Source: Ruegeria sp. 6PALISEP08 (GTDB taxonomy: Bacteria; Pseudomonadota; Alphaproteobacteria; Rhodobacterales; Rhodobacteraceae). Taken from it: a stretch of 64,000 nucleotides of DNA. Location of the stretch: contig NZ_LGXZ01000003.1 of NCBI RefSeq assembly GCF_001238295.1, positions 124,001-188,000 on the forward strand. Reading direction: 5' to 3'. Position numbers and translations under genes: made by a program. Of the stretch, positions 54,241-63,689 are shown in pieces. Numbering within the stretch: position 1 is the first letter of the stretch; the number at the start of each line of letters is the position of its first letter. Under the pieces are notes generated by a model that had not been told where the DNA came from, did no database searches, and was given only the letters and a program-made list of their open reading frames with translations.

Positions 54241-56868
54241 CTACTCCGCCGCCTTCTTGGCTGCTGCCTTCTTCTTAGGGGCCGCCTTTTTCTTGGTGCC
54301 CTTCTTGGAGGCACGTTCATTCACCAGTTCGATGGCCATTTCCTGGGTTACGTCTTCAGGCTTGATGTCCTTGGGGATGGTTGCGTTGACCTTTTCCCAC
54401 TTCACATAAGGCCCATAGCGCCCGTCCAGAACCTGCATAGCTCCGCCATCGGGATGCTCGCCCAGTTCTTTCAGCGGTTTCGCCGCCGCCCGCCGTCCGC
54501 GACCCGGATTGGCACGCTTTTCGGCCAGCATCTCGACTGCGCGGTTCATGCCGATCTCAAACACATCGTTGGGATCCTTGAGATTGGCGTAAACCGGCTT
54601 CGCGTCTTCTGGTAGCTGATGCATCAGGTATGGCCCGAACCGCCCGAAATTCGAGCTGATCATGCCACCCTCGGGGTGTTCGCCGATTTGGCGGGGCAGG
54701 GACAGCAGCGTCAGCGCCTTGTCCAAATCCATGTCATCCTTGCTCCACCCGCGTGGCAAAGAGGCGCGTGGAGGTTTCTTGTTCTCGGGCGTGGGTTCGC
54801 CGCGCTGAACGTAAGGACCGAAACGACCGGATTTCAGCCAGATCTCATCACCTGCATCTTCACCCAGCAAGCGTTCTTCACCTTCGGCACCTTCACCTGC
54901 GATGGGGCGGGTATAGGTGCATTCGGGGTAATTGCCGCAACCGACGAAACCGCCGGTGCGCGAGGTCTTCAGGTGCAGCTGGCCGTTGCCGCATTTCGGG
55001 CAAATCCTCGGATCCGATCCATCCTCGCGTGGCGGATACAACTGCGGCGCCAGTGCTTCGTCCAGCTTGTCCAGCACTTCGGAAATACGCAGCTCGGACG
55101 TCTCACCAATTGCAGCCGAAAAATCGCGCCAGAATTTGCCCAACAGGTCCTTGTAGTCACGGTCCCCGGCGCTGACGTCATCCAGCTCTTCTTCCAGATT
55201 GGCGGTGAATTCGTAACCGACATATTGCCGGAAGAAATTCAGCAGGAAAATCGTAACGATCCGGCCCTTTTCCTCGGGGATCAGCCGGTTCTTGTCCTTG
55301 CGTACATATTCCCGGTCCTGAATCGTCGTTACGATCGAGGCATAGGTCGAAGGCCGTCCGATCCCAAGCTCTTCCATCCGCTTGACCAGCGTCGCTTCGG
55401 TATAGCGCGGGGGCGGTTGAGTGTGGTGTTGAAGGGCCAGAACGGATTCGTTCTCGGACAGGACCGCCTCTTTCGCGACCCTGTCACCGCTGTCGCTGGT
55501 CGCCTTGGCGAACTGATCCTTTAGGGAAGTCTTGGCAAAACGCGCCGGATCGCCCTGCATGATTTGCGGCAGGCGCTTTTCGTCGTCATCGGCCACATCG
55601 TCGCGACCTTCTTCATAAACGCGCATGAAGCCATCAAACAGAACCACCTGACCGGTGGCGCGCAGGCCGACCTGACCGTCGTCGCTGCCAATCTCGACGG
55701 TGGTCCGTTCCAAACGGGCGGCGGCCATCTGACAGGCGATGGTACGCTTCCAGATCAGATCGTAAAGCTTGCGCTGATCGTCATCCGTGACTTTCAGCGC
55801 CTTGGCGTCGCGGGCCATATCCGTCGGGCGGATACACTCGTGCGCTTCCTGCGCGTTCTTGGCTTTGTTCTTGTAGATGCGCGGGCTGTCCGGAACATAT
55901 TCTGCGCCAAAACGATCCCCGATGGCATCCCGCGTTGCCACCACGGCCTCAGGCGCCATGTCGATGCCGTCGGTCCGCATGTAGGTAATGTAGCCCGCCT
56001 CATAGAGCCGCTGCGCGACTTGCATCGCGTGGCGTGCACCCATACCGAACTTGCGGCTTGCTTCCTGCTGCAAGGTTGACGTCATGAATGGCGCGCTGGG
56101 GTTTCGAGCGGCGGGCTTGGCCTCGACCGAAGTGACGCTGAGTGCGCGGCTGGTGATGGCCTGTACTGCCAGTTCCGCCTGGGTCGCATTGGCCAGATCA
56201 TGTTTGTCCAGCTTTTTTCCTGCCAGCGTGACCAGTCTCGCCTCATAGGTTTGACCTCGCGGAGTCTCGAACAGTGCTTTGACCGACCAGTATTCGACTG
56301 GCTTGAACGCTTCGATCTCCATCTCGCGTTCGACGATCAGACGCAGACAGACCGATTGGACGCGCCCAGCTGATTTCGCACCGGGCAGCTTGCGCCACAA
56401 AACGGGCGACAGGTTGAAGCCCACCAGATAGTCCAATGCGCGGCGGGCCAGATAGGCCTCGACCAGCGGCATGTCGACCTGACGCGGATTCTGCATCGCC
56501 TGAGTGACGGCTTCTTTGGTGATGGCATTGAAAGTTACTCGGCTGACCGGCGTATCTTTCTTGATCGAGCGGCGTTTGGTCAGCGCCTCCTGCAGGTGCC
56601 AGCTGATCGCCTCGCCTTCACGGTCAGGGTCGGTGGCGAGGATCAGTGCGTTGTCTTCTTTAAGCGCGTCAGCGATGGCTTTGACATGCTTGCGGCTGTC
56701 ATTGCCGACTTCCCATTTCATGGAAAATTCATGCTCGGGATCGACTGATCCATCCTTCGGGGGAAGGTCCCGCACATGGCCGTAAGAGGCCAAAACTGTG
56801 TAGTCGGGGCCGAGATATTTATTGATTGTTTTAGCTTTGGCCGGAGATTCTACAACAACTACAGGCAT
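54241..56868 (-). CDS. topA: DNA topoisomerase I
   Basis: This type IA enzyme relaxes negative supercoils. The 875-residue protein has the TOPRIM domain (VVESPAKAKTINKYLG, DPDREGEAISWHL), the active Tyr in ITYMRTDGIDM, one clear zinc-finger (CPKCGN...CGNYPEC) plus degenerate repeats, and a Lys/Ala-rich tail (KKGTKKKAAPKKKAAAKK) typical of alphaproteobacterial TopA. Confidence 0.96.
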   Translation of the reverse strand: MPVVVVESPAKAKTINKYLGPDYTVLASYGHVRDLPPKDGSVDPEHEFSMKWEVGNDSRKHVKAIADALKEDNALILATDPDREGEAISWHLQEALTKRRSIKKDTPVSRVTFNAITKEAVTQAMQNPRQVDMPLVEAYLARRALDYLVGFNLSPVLWRKLPGAKSAGRVQSVCLRLIVEREMEIEAFKPVEYWSVKALFETPRGQTYEARLVTLAGKKLDKHDLANATQAELAVQAITSRALSVTSVEAKPAARNPSAPFMTSTLQQEASRKFGMGARHAMQVAQRLYEAGYITYMRTDGIDMAPEAVVATRDAIGDRFGAEYVPDSPRIYKNKAKNAQEAHECIRPTDMARDAKALKVTDDDQRKLYDLIWKRTIACQMAAARLERTTVEIGSDDGQVGLRATGQVVLFDGFMRVYEEGRDDVADDDEKRLPQIMQGDPARFAKTSLKDQFAKATSDSGDRVAKEAVLSENESVLALQHHTQPPPRYTEATLVKRMEELGIGRPSTYASIVTTIQDREYVRKDKNRLIPEEKGRIVTIFLLNFFRQYVGYEFTANLEEELDDVSAGDRDYKDLLGKFWRDFSAAIGETSELRISEVLDKLDEALAPQLYPPREDGSDPRICPKCGNGQLHLKTSRTGGFVGCGNYPECTYTRPIAGEGAEGEERLLGEDAGDEIWLKSGRFGPYVQRGEPTPENKKPPRASLPRGWSKDDMDLDKALTLLSLPRQIGEHPEGGMISSNFGRFGPYLMHQLPEDAKPVYANLKDPNDVFEIGMNRAVEMLAEKRANPGRGRRAAAKPLKELGEHPDGGAMQVLDGRYGPYVKWEKVNATIPKDIKPEDVTQEMAIELVNERASKKGTKKKAAPKKKAAAKKAAE

Positions 56869-57048
56869 TTAAGGGGAAACCTCGCTCGACGAATTTGACG
56901 CCTTCTATGGTGGTGCAAAATGTGTGGGGCAAGCGGGAATTGTCAATGCGTTCCTTTTGCAGGCCGAAAAACAACGTGATTTCAAGTCACTATTACAGGT
57001 CCTGCGTCACCGGACGGGCCAACACTATGTTTCTGGAACGTGGTACAA

Positions 57049-58173
57049 TCAGCCTGCCAGGGACAATAGACCCCCAGGCTGCCGCTGGATTCGCCCCTCC
57101 AGTTCCAGGTCGACCAATGCAGGGCCAAGCTCACCAGCCGAGGCCGCGATGTCGCGCAACAACTGGTCTTCTGCAATGGGTGAGGGGCCAAGTCGTTCAA
57201 GGATTTGAATGTGTAAGTCTTGGGTGGGGTGCACGACGGGGGTAGGTGGCCGCTCAGGGTGACGTGAAAACAGGTTGTCCTTTGGCGGCAAGGCTTCAAT
57301 CACGTCCTCAGCGGACCGGACCAGGGTAGCCCCATCCCGAATCAAAAGATTGCACCCGGCGGCCCGCGCGTCAAAGGGGTGGCCGGGAACGGCCAGAACC
57401 TCGCGCCCCTGATCCAAGGCATCGCGTGCCGTGATCAGGCTGCCGGATTTGGCGGCAGCCTCGACCACGACAACAGCCTGCGCGAGGCCCGAGATGATCC
57501 GATTACGACGGGGGAAGTGCCGGGCCTGAGGTGTCACGCCCATCGGCTGTTCCGACAGGCGCAGCCCCTCGGAGGCGATGTCATGGGCCAATTCTGTATT
57601 CTCTGCCGGATAGATCACATCCACGCCGCCCGCCATGACAGCGATGGTGCCGGAAGTCAGGGCTGCCATGTGCGCTGCCGTATCAATTCCACGGGCCAGG
57701 CCAGAGACGATCACATGTCCCTTGCCGCTTAAATCGGTGGCCAACCCTCGGGCCGTCCGTGCACCAAGCGAGGAACAGTTTCGCGCACCGACCATCGCAA
57801 TTGCTGGCTGTTGCAGCAGGGAAACGTTGCCGATCGCCCACAGTATCGGGGGCGCATCGTTCAGATCATTCAAGGCTGATGGGAAAGCAGCGGACCCAAG
57901 GCACAAAAGCCGCGCTTTTGCGGCTTTTGCGGCCTTGAGCTCCGCCTCGATCACGCCGGGGGGGCAGATTTCATACCCTTCTATTCCGGCGGCGCGTGCC
58001 ATTTCGGGCAGCGCGGCCAGCGCGTTCTGCGCCGAGCCATGCTCCCGCAGAAGTCGGCGAAACGTCGCCGGACCAACCTTGCGAGAACGCAAAAGGCGAA
58101 GCCACGAAAACCGGTCCTCTTCCGTGGTGGGTGGGAGTGGGGGGTGATTGGAAGAAAGCTGCTCTTCGGTCAT
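57049..58173 (-). CDS. dprA: DNA-processing protein DprA
   Basis: DprA protects incoming single-stranded DNA and loads RecA during transformation. The 374-residue protein has an N-terminal helical domain (~20-80), the Rossmann core (VGARNCSSLGARTARGLATDL, VSGLARGIDTAAH, GGVDVIYPAENTEL) and a C-terminal winged-helix domain. The preceding 240 bp (58174-58412) hold its promoter and the tldD 3' hairpin. Confidence 0.93.
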   Translation of the reverse strand: MTEEQLSSNHPPLPPTTEEDRFSWLRLLRSRKVGPATFRRLLREHGSAQNALAALPEMARAAGIEGYEICPPGVIEAELKAAKAAKARLLCLGSAAFPSALNDLNDAPPILWAIGNVSLLQQPAIAMVGARNCSSLGARTARGLATDLSGKGHVIVSGLARGIDTAAHMAALTSGTIAVMAGGVDVIYPAENTELAHDIASEGLRLSEQPMGVTPQARHFPRRNRIISGLAQAVVVVEAAAKSGSLITARDALDQGREVLAVPGHPFDARAAGCNLLIRDGATLVRSAEDVIEALPPKDNLFSRHPERPPTPVVHPTQDLHIQILERLGPSPIAEDQLLRDIAASAGELGPALVDLELEGRIQRQPGGLLSLAG

Positions 58174-58363
58174 CCGGTGCTCCGCCTTGTTGCAAAACTG
58201 GTTTACAAGAAGGCGGGTTAACAGCCTGTAAATCGTGGAAAATTAGATCTGTATTTGCCCGAAATTGTTACTCAAAATTACATTAAGCTATTGAAAGAAA
58301 ATGAGAATCCAAAAGCTGAATTTTTTGAAGCAAAGCACCTTTCAACGGTTTGTGGGTTTGGCG

Positions 58364-58393
58364 CACGGGCGCAAGGTTAACCCTGTGCCCGTG
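58364..58393. repeat. Hairpin downstream of tldD
   Basis: CACGGGC and GCCCGTG with further inner pairing around TTAA, 20 bp past the tldD stop on the minus strand. No T tract follows on that strand; it is a possible 3' end for tldD. Confidence 0.4.
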
Positions 58394-58412
58394 TTTTACA
58401 GTCTTTTGCGAC

Positions 58413-59834
58413 TCAGGCCGCCGAGCCGCCAACAGTCAGCCCATCCATCAGGACGGTCGGCTGCCCGACGCCCACCGGTACCCATTGCCCATCTTTTCCG
58501 CAGGTGCCCATGCCAGGATCCAACGCCATGTCGTTGCCGAGCCCCCGGATACGTTTCAAAGCGGATGGCCCGTCACCAATCAGCGTGGCTCCTTTGACGG
58601 GCGCGCCGATCTTGCCGTTTTCGACCCGGTAGGCTTCGGTGCACGAGAAAACGAACTTGCCATTGGTGATGTCCACCTGACCGCCGCCGAATCCCACCGC
58701 CCAGATGCCGTCCTTGATATCCGCGACCAAAGCTGCAGGATCGGACTCGCCCCCCAGCATGATCGTATTGGTCATACGTGGCATGGGTTTGTGCGCATAG
58801 CTCTGCCGCCGCCCGTTGCCTGTGGGCGCGACACCCATCAGCCGCGCATTCTGGCGGTCCTGCATATAGCCGGTCAGGACACCGTCTTCGATCAGCACCG
58901 TGCGAGAGCTGGGCGTGCCCTCATCATCCACGGTGATCGAGCCGCGACGATCGGCTATGGTGCCGTCATCCACAACGGTTACACCTTTTGAGGCGATCTG
59001 CTGACCCATCAGCCCGGCAAAGGCCGAGCTGCCCTTGCGGTTGAAATCCCCCTCCAATCCGTGGCCGATGGCTTCGTGCAGAAGAATACCGGGCCAGCCG
59101 GGTCCAAGCGCTACTTCCATCACACCTGCGGGGGCCGGGACCGCATCCAGATTGACCAAGGCAACACGCAGGGCTTCACGGGCCTTGGCCTGCCAATCTG
59201 CCGGATCAATCAACCCGCTCAGGCCCACGCGCCCGCCGCCACCTGCCGAACCGCTTTCGCGGCGTCCGTTCTGTTCCACGATCACAGAAACATTCACGCG
59301 TGTCATCGGACGTACATCGCGCACCATCACGCCATCGGGGCGCAGAATCTCGACCTCTTGAACAGCGGCCGAAATCATTGCACTGACCTGCACAACGCGC
59401 GGATCCATATCGCGGGCAAAGGCATCGATCTCGCGCAGGGTTTCGATCTTGACCGGAAACTCAGCAGAGTCGATGGGGTCATCGTCGGTGTAGAGGCGCG
59501 TGTTGGTGGGCCGGGGTGCCCCGGCCAGCGTCCCGCCGCCATCCCCAACGGCCAGACGCGCGGTTTCAGCAGCCCGCTTCAGCGCAGGAATCGAAACGTC
59601 CGTTGAATGTGCGTAACCTGCGACTTCGCCTTGGACCGCGCGCAGGCCGAATCCCTCGGAGGCATCATAAGAAGCAGTGCGCAGACGCCCGTCATCAAAC
59701 ACCAATGACTCGGACTTTCGACGCTCGACAAACAGTTCTCCGTCCTCAGCCCCGGCGGTCGCCGATTGCAAAATAGATAGCGCTTCATCATGCGGTAGGG
59801 CGCTTTCAAAGGGGCGAAATGGGGCGTCGGGCAT
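58413..59834 (-). CDS. tldD: Metalloprotease TldD
   Basis: TldD works with TldE/PmbA to cut unstructured peptides, including microcin and antitoxin precursors. The 473-residue protein has the zinc motif HEAIGHGLEGD and the later Cys in MGTCGKDGQ region typical of TldD. ATG 59834 (MPDAPF, with GAAAGGT upstream) is preferred to starts that begin in the FNR box. No TldE gene is seen in the window. Confidence 0.93.
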   Translation of the reverse strand: MPDAPFRPFESALPHDEALSILQSATAGAEDGELFVERRKSESLVFDDGRLRTASYDASEGFGLRAVQGEVAGYAHSTDVSIPALKRAAETARLAVGDGGGTLAGAPRPTNTRLYTDDDPIDSAEFPVKIETLREIDAFARDMDPRVVQVSAMISAAVQEVEILRPDGVMVRDVRPMTRVNVSVIVEQNGRRESGSAGGGGRVGLSGLIDPADWQAKAREALRVALVNLDAVPAPAGVMEVALGPGWPGILLHEAIGHGLEGDFNRKGSSAFAGLMGQQIASKGVTVVDDGTIADRRGSITVDDEGTPSSRTVLIEDGVLTGYMQDRQNARLMGVAPTGNGRRQSYAHKPMPRMTNTIMLGGESDPAALVADIKDGIWAVGFGGGQVDITNGKFVFSCTEAYRVENGKIGAPVKGATLIGDGPSALKRIRGLGNDMALDPGMGTCGKDGQWVPVGVGQPTVLMDGLTVGGSAA

Positions 59835-59853
59835 GGGTTGTGACCTTTCGGGT

Positions 59854-59867
59854 TTGATCCAGATCAA
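59854..59867. promoter_or_regulatory. FNR/FnrL-type box between tldD and ctaC
   Basis: TTGAT-CCAG-ATCAA is a perfect match to the FNR consensus TTGAT-N4-ATCAA. It is 144 bp ahead of the ctaC ATG and 20 bp ahead of the tldD ATG. In Rhodobacteraceae FnrL uses this box to set respiratory genes by oxygen. Its position allows action on either gene. Confidence 0.75.
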
Positions 59868-60010
59868 AAATAGCGTCTGTTTGACGCAAGCATTTTGCTT
59901 TATCTACCCGAAGGAATATGGTTTTTAACGCGGCCAAAGACAACGGGAGAGGTGCGACCGATTCACACCTTTTCGCCAGGGACGCAAAGATCAAACGATC
60001 AGGACAGAAT

Positions 60011-60922
60011 ATGAAGAATGCTTTGATGCTTTCAGGGTTTATGACAGCCCTCTCCAGCCTTCCCGCCATGGCTCAGGAGCTTGAGATTATTGGCAAGCCG
60101 GTCGACGGCGGCATGGGTTTTCAGCCAGCAGCCACCAGCCTTGCCACAGGAATTCAGCGTCTGGACGGCATGATTCTGGTGATCATCACCGCCGTCTGCC
60201 TGCTGGTTGCCGGATTGTTGATTTACTGCATCGTGCGTTACAACAAACGCGCAAACCCGACCCCGGCGGGGTTCTCGCACTATACCCCGGTCGAAATTGC
60301 CTGGACCCTGGGTCCGATCCTGATTCTGGTGTTCATCGGCGCGTTCTCATTGCCGGTTCTGTTCAAGCAGCAGGAAATTCCTGAAGGCGACATTGTCATC
60401 AAGGTGGTCGGCAACCAGTGGTACTGGACTTACGAGTATGTTGATCACGATTTTGCGTTCGACAGCTATCTTCTCGGCCACCCTGCGACCCTGGATGAAG
60501 GTGCGCGCCCAGCCGATGCGGACGTGACCCCGTTTGTTCTGGATGACGCCATGCGTGCCAAGCTGGCCGACGCGGGTTACAGCGACGACGAATGGCTGCT
60601 GGCCACCGATACCGCCGTTGTTGTTCCGGTTGGTAAGGTCATCGTGATGCAAGTCACGGCGTCTGACGTGATCCATTCCTGGACCATCCCGTCCTTCGGT
60701 GTGAAGCAGGACGGTGTGCCCGGACGCCTGGCCGAGCTGTGGTTCGAAGCCGAGAAAGAAGGCATCTATTTCGGCCAGTGTTCGGAACTTTGTGGCAAAG
60801 ACCACGCCTATATGCCGATCACCGTCAAAGTGGTCAGTCAAGAAGCCTATGACCAGTGGCTACAAGGTGCGATCGACGAATATGCGGGACTGCCACAAAG
60901 TTATCAGGTCGCTTCGAACTGA
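60011..60922 (+). CDS. ctaC: Cytochrome c oxidase subunit II
   Basis: This subunit of the aa3 oxidase accepts electrons from cytochrome c through CuA. The 303-residue product has a signal peptide (to MAQ, ~23), two membrane helices and the CuA ligands in DVIHSWTIP and [14 protein letters not shown], with the aromatic patch WYWTYEY. ATG 60011 follows AGGACAGAAT; the longer frame from 59918 includes the FNR-side leader and is unlikely. Confidence 0.96.
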   Translation: MKNALMLSGFMTALSSLPAMAQELEIIGKPVDGGMGFQPAATSLATGIQRLDGMILVIITAVCLLVAGLLIYCIVRYNKRANPTPAGFSHYTPVEIAWTLGPILILVFIGAFSLPVLFKQQEIPEGDIVIKVVGNQWYWTYEYVDHDFAFDSYLLGHPATLDEGARPADADVTPFVLDDAMRAKLADAGYSDDEWLLATDTAVVVPVGKVIVMQVTASDVIHSWTIPSFGVKQDGVPGRLAELWFEAEKEGIYFGQCSELCGKDHAYMPITVKVVSQEAYDQWLQGAIDEYAGLPQSYQVASN

Positions 60923-61011
60923 GCGCGCTAAGGGCAGGGATAGTCCCCACCTGATATGAAAAGCAGGCTGCGCGGGTGAACCGCGCAGCTTTCGCCCCAG
61001 AAGGACCGAAA

Positions 61012-61962
61012 ATGACCGACGCAAGCATCAATGCCAGCACCGCGACAGCCCAGGCGGACGAGGCCAGCTTTGGCGATTACTTCGCCCTGCTGAAGCCGCG
61101 TGTGATGTCTCTGGTCGTTTTCACGGCGCTGGTCGGATTGCTGGCGGCGCCTGTTACCGTACATCCCGTTGTCGGCTTCTGTGCCATCCTGTTCATCGCT
61201 ATCGGCGGCGGGGCCTCTGGCGCTTTGAACATGTGGTGGGATGCGGATATCGACCGGGTGATGAAACGCACCAAGGGCCGCCCGATCCCGTCCGGCAAAG
61301 TAGAAGAGGGCGAGGCGCTGGCCATCGGTCTGGCGCTGTCTGGTCTTTCGGTGATCATGCTGGGCCTTGCAACCAACTGGTTTGCAGGCGCGTTCCTGGG
61401 ATTCACCATCTTCTTCTATGTCGTTGTGTATACGATGTGGCTGAAGCGTTCGACACCGCAGAACATCGTCATCGGCGGTGCTGCAGGTGCATTCCCGCCC
61501 GTCATTGGTTGGGTCGCCGCAACCGGGTCGATGTCAGTTGAGCCGTGGCTGATGTTTGCCCTGACCTTCATGTGGACCCCACCGCATTTCTGGGCGTTGG
61601 CTCTGTTCATGCGCTCGGACTATGACGATGCGGGCGTGCCGATGCTGACGGTCACGCATGGTCGCCGCGCCACACGGGTACACATACTTTTCTACACGGC
61701 TTTGCTGGCCATTCTGGCGGTGGGAACCGCGTTCTCTGGCATTGGTGGACCAATTTACCTGACCGTTGCTTTGGTATTGAACGCGTTGTTCCTGCGGGGC
61801 GCTTGGCAAATCTCGCGTCGGACGGAAGAGGATTCCGAGGTCGACAACTTCAAGGTCGAGCGCAGCTTTTTCAAATTGTCGTTGCTCTACCTCTTCTTGC
61901 ATTTCGGCGCCATTCTGTCTGAGGCGCTGCTGAAACCCTATGGGCTGGGAGGCTGGTCATGA
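61012..61962 (+). CDS. ctaB: Protoheme IX farnesyltransferase (heme O synthase)
   Basis: CtaB adds farnesyl to heme b, giving heme O for heme A. The 316-residue protein has seven to nine helices and the prenyltransferase motif NMWWDADIDRVMKRTKGRPIP with the Mg-binding Asp pair. AGAAGGA precedes ATG 61012. It is coupled to the next small ORF (ATGA). Confidence 0.95.
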   Translation: MTDASINASTATAQADEASFGDYFALLKPRVMSLVVFTALVGLLAAPVTVHPVVGFCAILFIAIGGGASGALNMWWDADIDRVMKRTKGRPIPSGKVEEGEALAIGLALSGLSVIMLGLATNWFAGAFLGFTIFFYVVVYTMWLKRSTPQNIVIGGAAGAFPPVIGWVAATGSMSVEPWLMFALTFMWTPPHFWALALFMRSDYDDAGVPMLTVTHGRRATRVHILFYTALLAILAVGTAFSGIGGPIYLTVALVLNALFLRGAWQISRRTEEDSEVDNFKVERSFFKLSLLYLFLHFGAILSEALLKPYGLGGWS

Positions 61963-62120
61963 GTCTGAGCAAAAACCACGAACTGCATCAGCGCCGTTTC
62001 AGCCGCAATCTGGGCGTTGCTCTGACACTGGCTGCCTTTATCGTGATCATTTTCGGGCTGACGGTCGTAAAGGTGTCGGGCACGGATTTCGGTATGGCAA
62101 CACAGGAGATTCAGAACTGA
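61959..62120 (+). CDS. 53-residue membrane ORF in the cox cluster
   Basis: It starts in ATGA with the ctaB stop and ends in TGATG with the ctaG start, leaving no gap. The product (MSLSKNHELHQRRFSRNLGV...) has a basic cytosolic N-terminus, one membrane helix (residues ~18-38) and a short periplasmic tail. Tight coupling on both sides supports a real gene, likely a CoxF-like assembly factor seen at this place in other alphaproteobacteria. It is too short to be found by length-filtered gene calling. Confidence 0.8.
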   Translation: MSLSKNHELHQRRFSRNLGVALTLAAFIVIIFGLTVVKVSGTDFGMATQEIQN

Positions 62121-62695
62121 TGGCGTTGACCGGCCCCCAGAAAACGGTTGTTCAGACTGTCGGTGTGGTTGTTCTGATGGGCAGCCTGGCCTGGGCTTCT
62201 GTGCCGTTTTACGATTGGTTCTGCCGGGTGACAGGGTTTGGTGGCACCACAGGTGTGGCCGAAGCAGCGCCCGATGACATTCTGGATCGCACCATTACCG
62301 TACGGTTTGACGCCTCCAAGGCCAAGGACATGGCCTGGGAATTCAAGCCTGTTGTACGCGAGATGGAAGTGCGCATCGGTGAGACCGGTTTGGCCTTTTA
62401 TGAGGCTTATAACCCAACGGACCGCCCGATTGCCGGTCAGGCCTCGTACAACGTGGCCCCCTATTCGGCGGGGGGGTATTTCCAGAAAATTGCCTGTTTC
62501 TGCTTTGAAGAGCAGGTGCTGCAACCCGGCGAACGCGTAGAGATGCCGGTAACTTTCTTCGTCGATCCTGAAATGGTCGATGATCTTGAAGCCAAGTATG
62601 TTCATACGATCACTCTGTCGTATACATTCTACGAAATTGACCTGCCGGAGGGCTACGCTGCCCTTGACGTGCAGGCTGAGACAACAAAGAACTAA
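62120..62695 (+). CDS. ctaG: Cytochrome c oxidase copper chaperone CtaG (Cox11)
   Basis: CtaG carries copper to CuB of subunit I. The 191-residue protein has one N-terminal membrane helix and a periplasmic domain with the copper-binding CFCF motif in KIACFCFEEQ. Its start overlaps the stop of the small ORF. Confidence 0.95.
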   Translation: MALTGPQKTVVQTVGVVVLMGSLAWASVPFYDWFCRVTGFGGTTGVAEAAPDDILDRTITVRFDASKAKDMAWEFKPVVREMEVRIGETGLAFYEAYNPTDRPIAGQASYNVAPYSAGGYFQKIACFCFEEQVLQPGERVEMPVTFFVDPEMVDDLEAKYVHTITLSYTFYEIDLPEGYAALDVQAETTKN

Positions 62696-62717
62696 CGCCT
62701 GTAGGTGAGGGACGCTG

Positions 62718-63533
62718 ATGGCACACGCTAAAAACCACGATTATCACATTCTGGCCCCGTCGATCTGGCCTCTGATCGGAGCCGTTGGTGGCTTTGTGAT
62801 GCTGTTCGGAGCCGTCCTTTGGATGCATGGCATTACGCCGTGGATGTTCTGGGCCGGTCTGGTCGCGGTGCTATACACCATGTTCGCATGGTGGTCCGAA
62901 GTGGTGGTTGAAAGCCGCCAGGGCGATCACACACCCGTCGTCCGCATCGGCCTGCGCTATGGTTTCATCCTGTTTGTGATGTCCGAGGTGATGTTCTTCT
63001 TCGCCTGGTTCTGGTCGTTCTTCAAACATCGCATGTACCCGATGTACGACTATGCGGGCACTGAATACATCCAGCCAGATATCCACGCGGTTGACCCGTT
63101 CCACCTGCCGCTGATCAACACTCTGGTCCTGCTGCTGTCAGGCTGTGCCATCACCTGGGCACACCATGCGTTGGTACATGGCAATGACCGCAAGGCGCTG
63201 GTGCAGGGTCTGGCCATTGGTATTGCTCTGGGTGTCGCATTCACGGGTCTGCAGGCATTTGAGTACTATGAACTGCTTGCTCATGAAGGCTGGAAATTCG
63301 GCGGAGATCAGTTCTATTCGAACTTCTTCATGGCAACCGGTTTTCATGGTTTCCACGTGCTTATCGGTACGATCTTCCTGTCGGTTTGTCTGATCCGGGC
63401 TCTGAAGGGGGATTTCACGCCCGAGAAACATGTCGGGTTCGAGGCGGCCGCCTGGTACTGGCACTTCGTTGACGTTGTCTGGCTGTTCCTGTTTTTCGCC
63501 GTCTACATCTGGGGTCAAGCCCCGCTGATGTAA
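62718..63533 (+). CDS. ctaE: Cytochrome c oxidase subunit III
   Basis: The 271-residue product has seven helices and the conserved EYYE and HGFHVLIGT segments. GAGGGACGCTG precedes the ATG at 62718. Subunit I is not in this window, as is common in this group. A strong terminator follows. Confidence 0.96.
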   Translation: MAHAKNHDYHILAPSIWPLIGAVGGFVMLFGAVLWMHGITPWMFWAGLVAVLYTMFAWWSEVVVESRQGDHTPVVRIGLRYGFILFVMSEVMFFFAWFWSFFKHRMYPMYDYAGTEYIQPDIHAVDPFHLPLINTLVLLLSGCAITWAHHALVHGNDRKALVQGLAIGIALGVAFTGLQAFEYYELLAHEGWKFGGDQFYSNFFMATGFHGFHVLIGTIFLSVCLIRALKGDFTPEKHVGFEAAAWYWHFVDVVWLFLFFAVYIWGQAPLM

Positions 63534-63556
63534 CGCTGTTCAGGTGATCCAATTGC

Positions 63557-63585
63557 AAAAGCCGCCCTTCGGGGCGGCTTTTTCT
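63557..63585 (+). terminator. Intrinsic terminator after ctaE
   Basis: GCCGCCC and GGGCGGC flank TTCG at 63561-63578, followed by TTTTTCTC. It closes the ctaC-ctaE unit ahead of the SURF1 gene. Confidence 0.94.
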
Positions 63586-63689
63586 CTATTACGGGCGCAA
63601 GATTGCGCCCCATACAATTGCGTGGTTGCAATTTGGTGCACGCCCCCCTTAACAAGACGCCGGTTCCTGCAACGAGGTTTGTTCCTGAC

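Noticed and set aside
58301..58597. 98-codon plus-strand frame running from the dprA-tldD gap into tldD.
   Set aside because: Most of it is antisense to the well-supported tldD gene; the N-terminal part shows no domain and has no good ribosome site.
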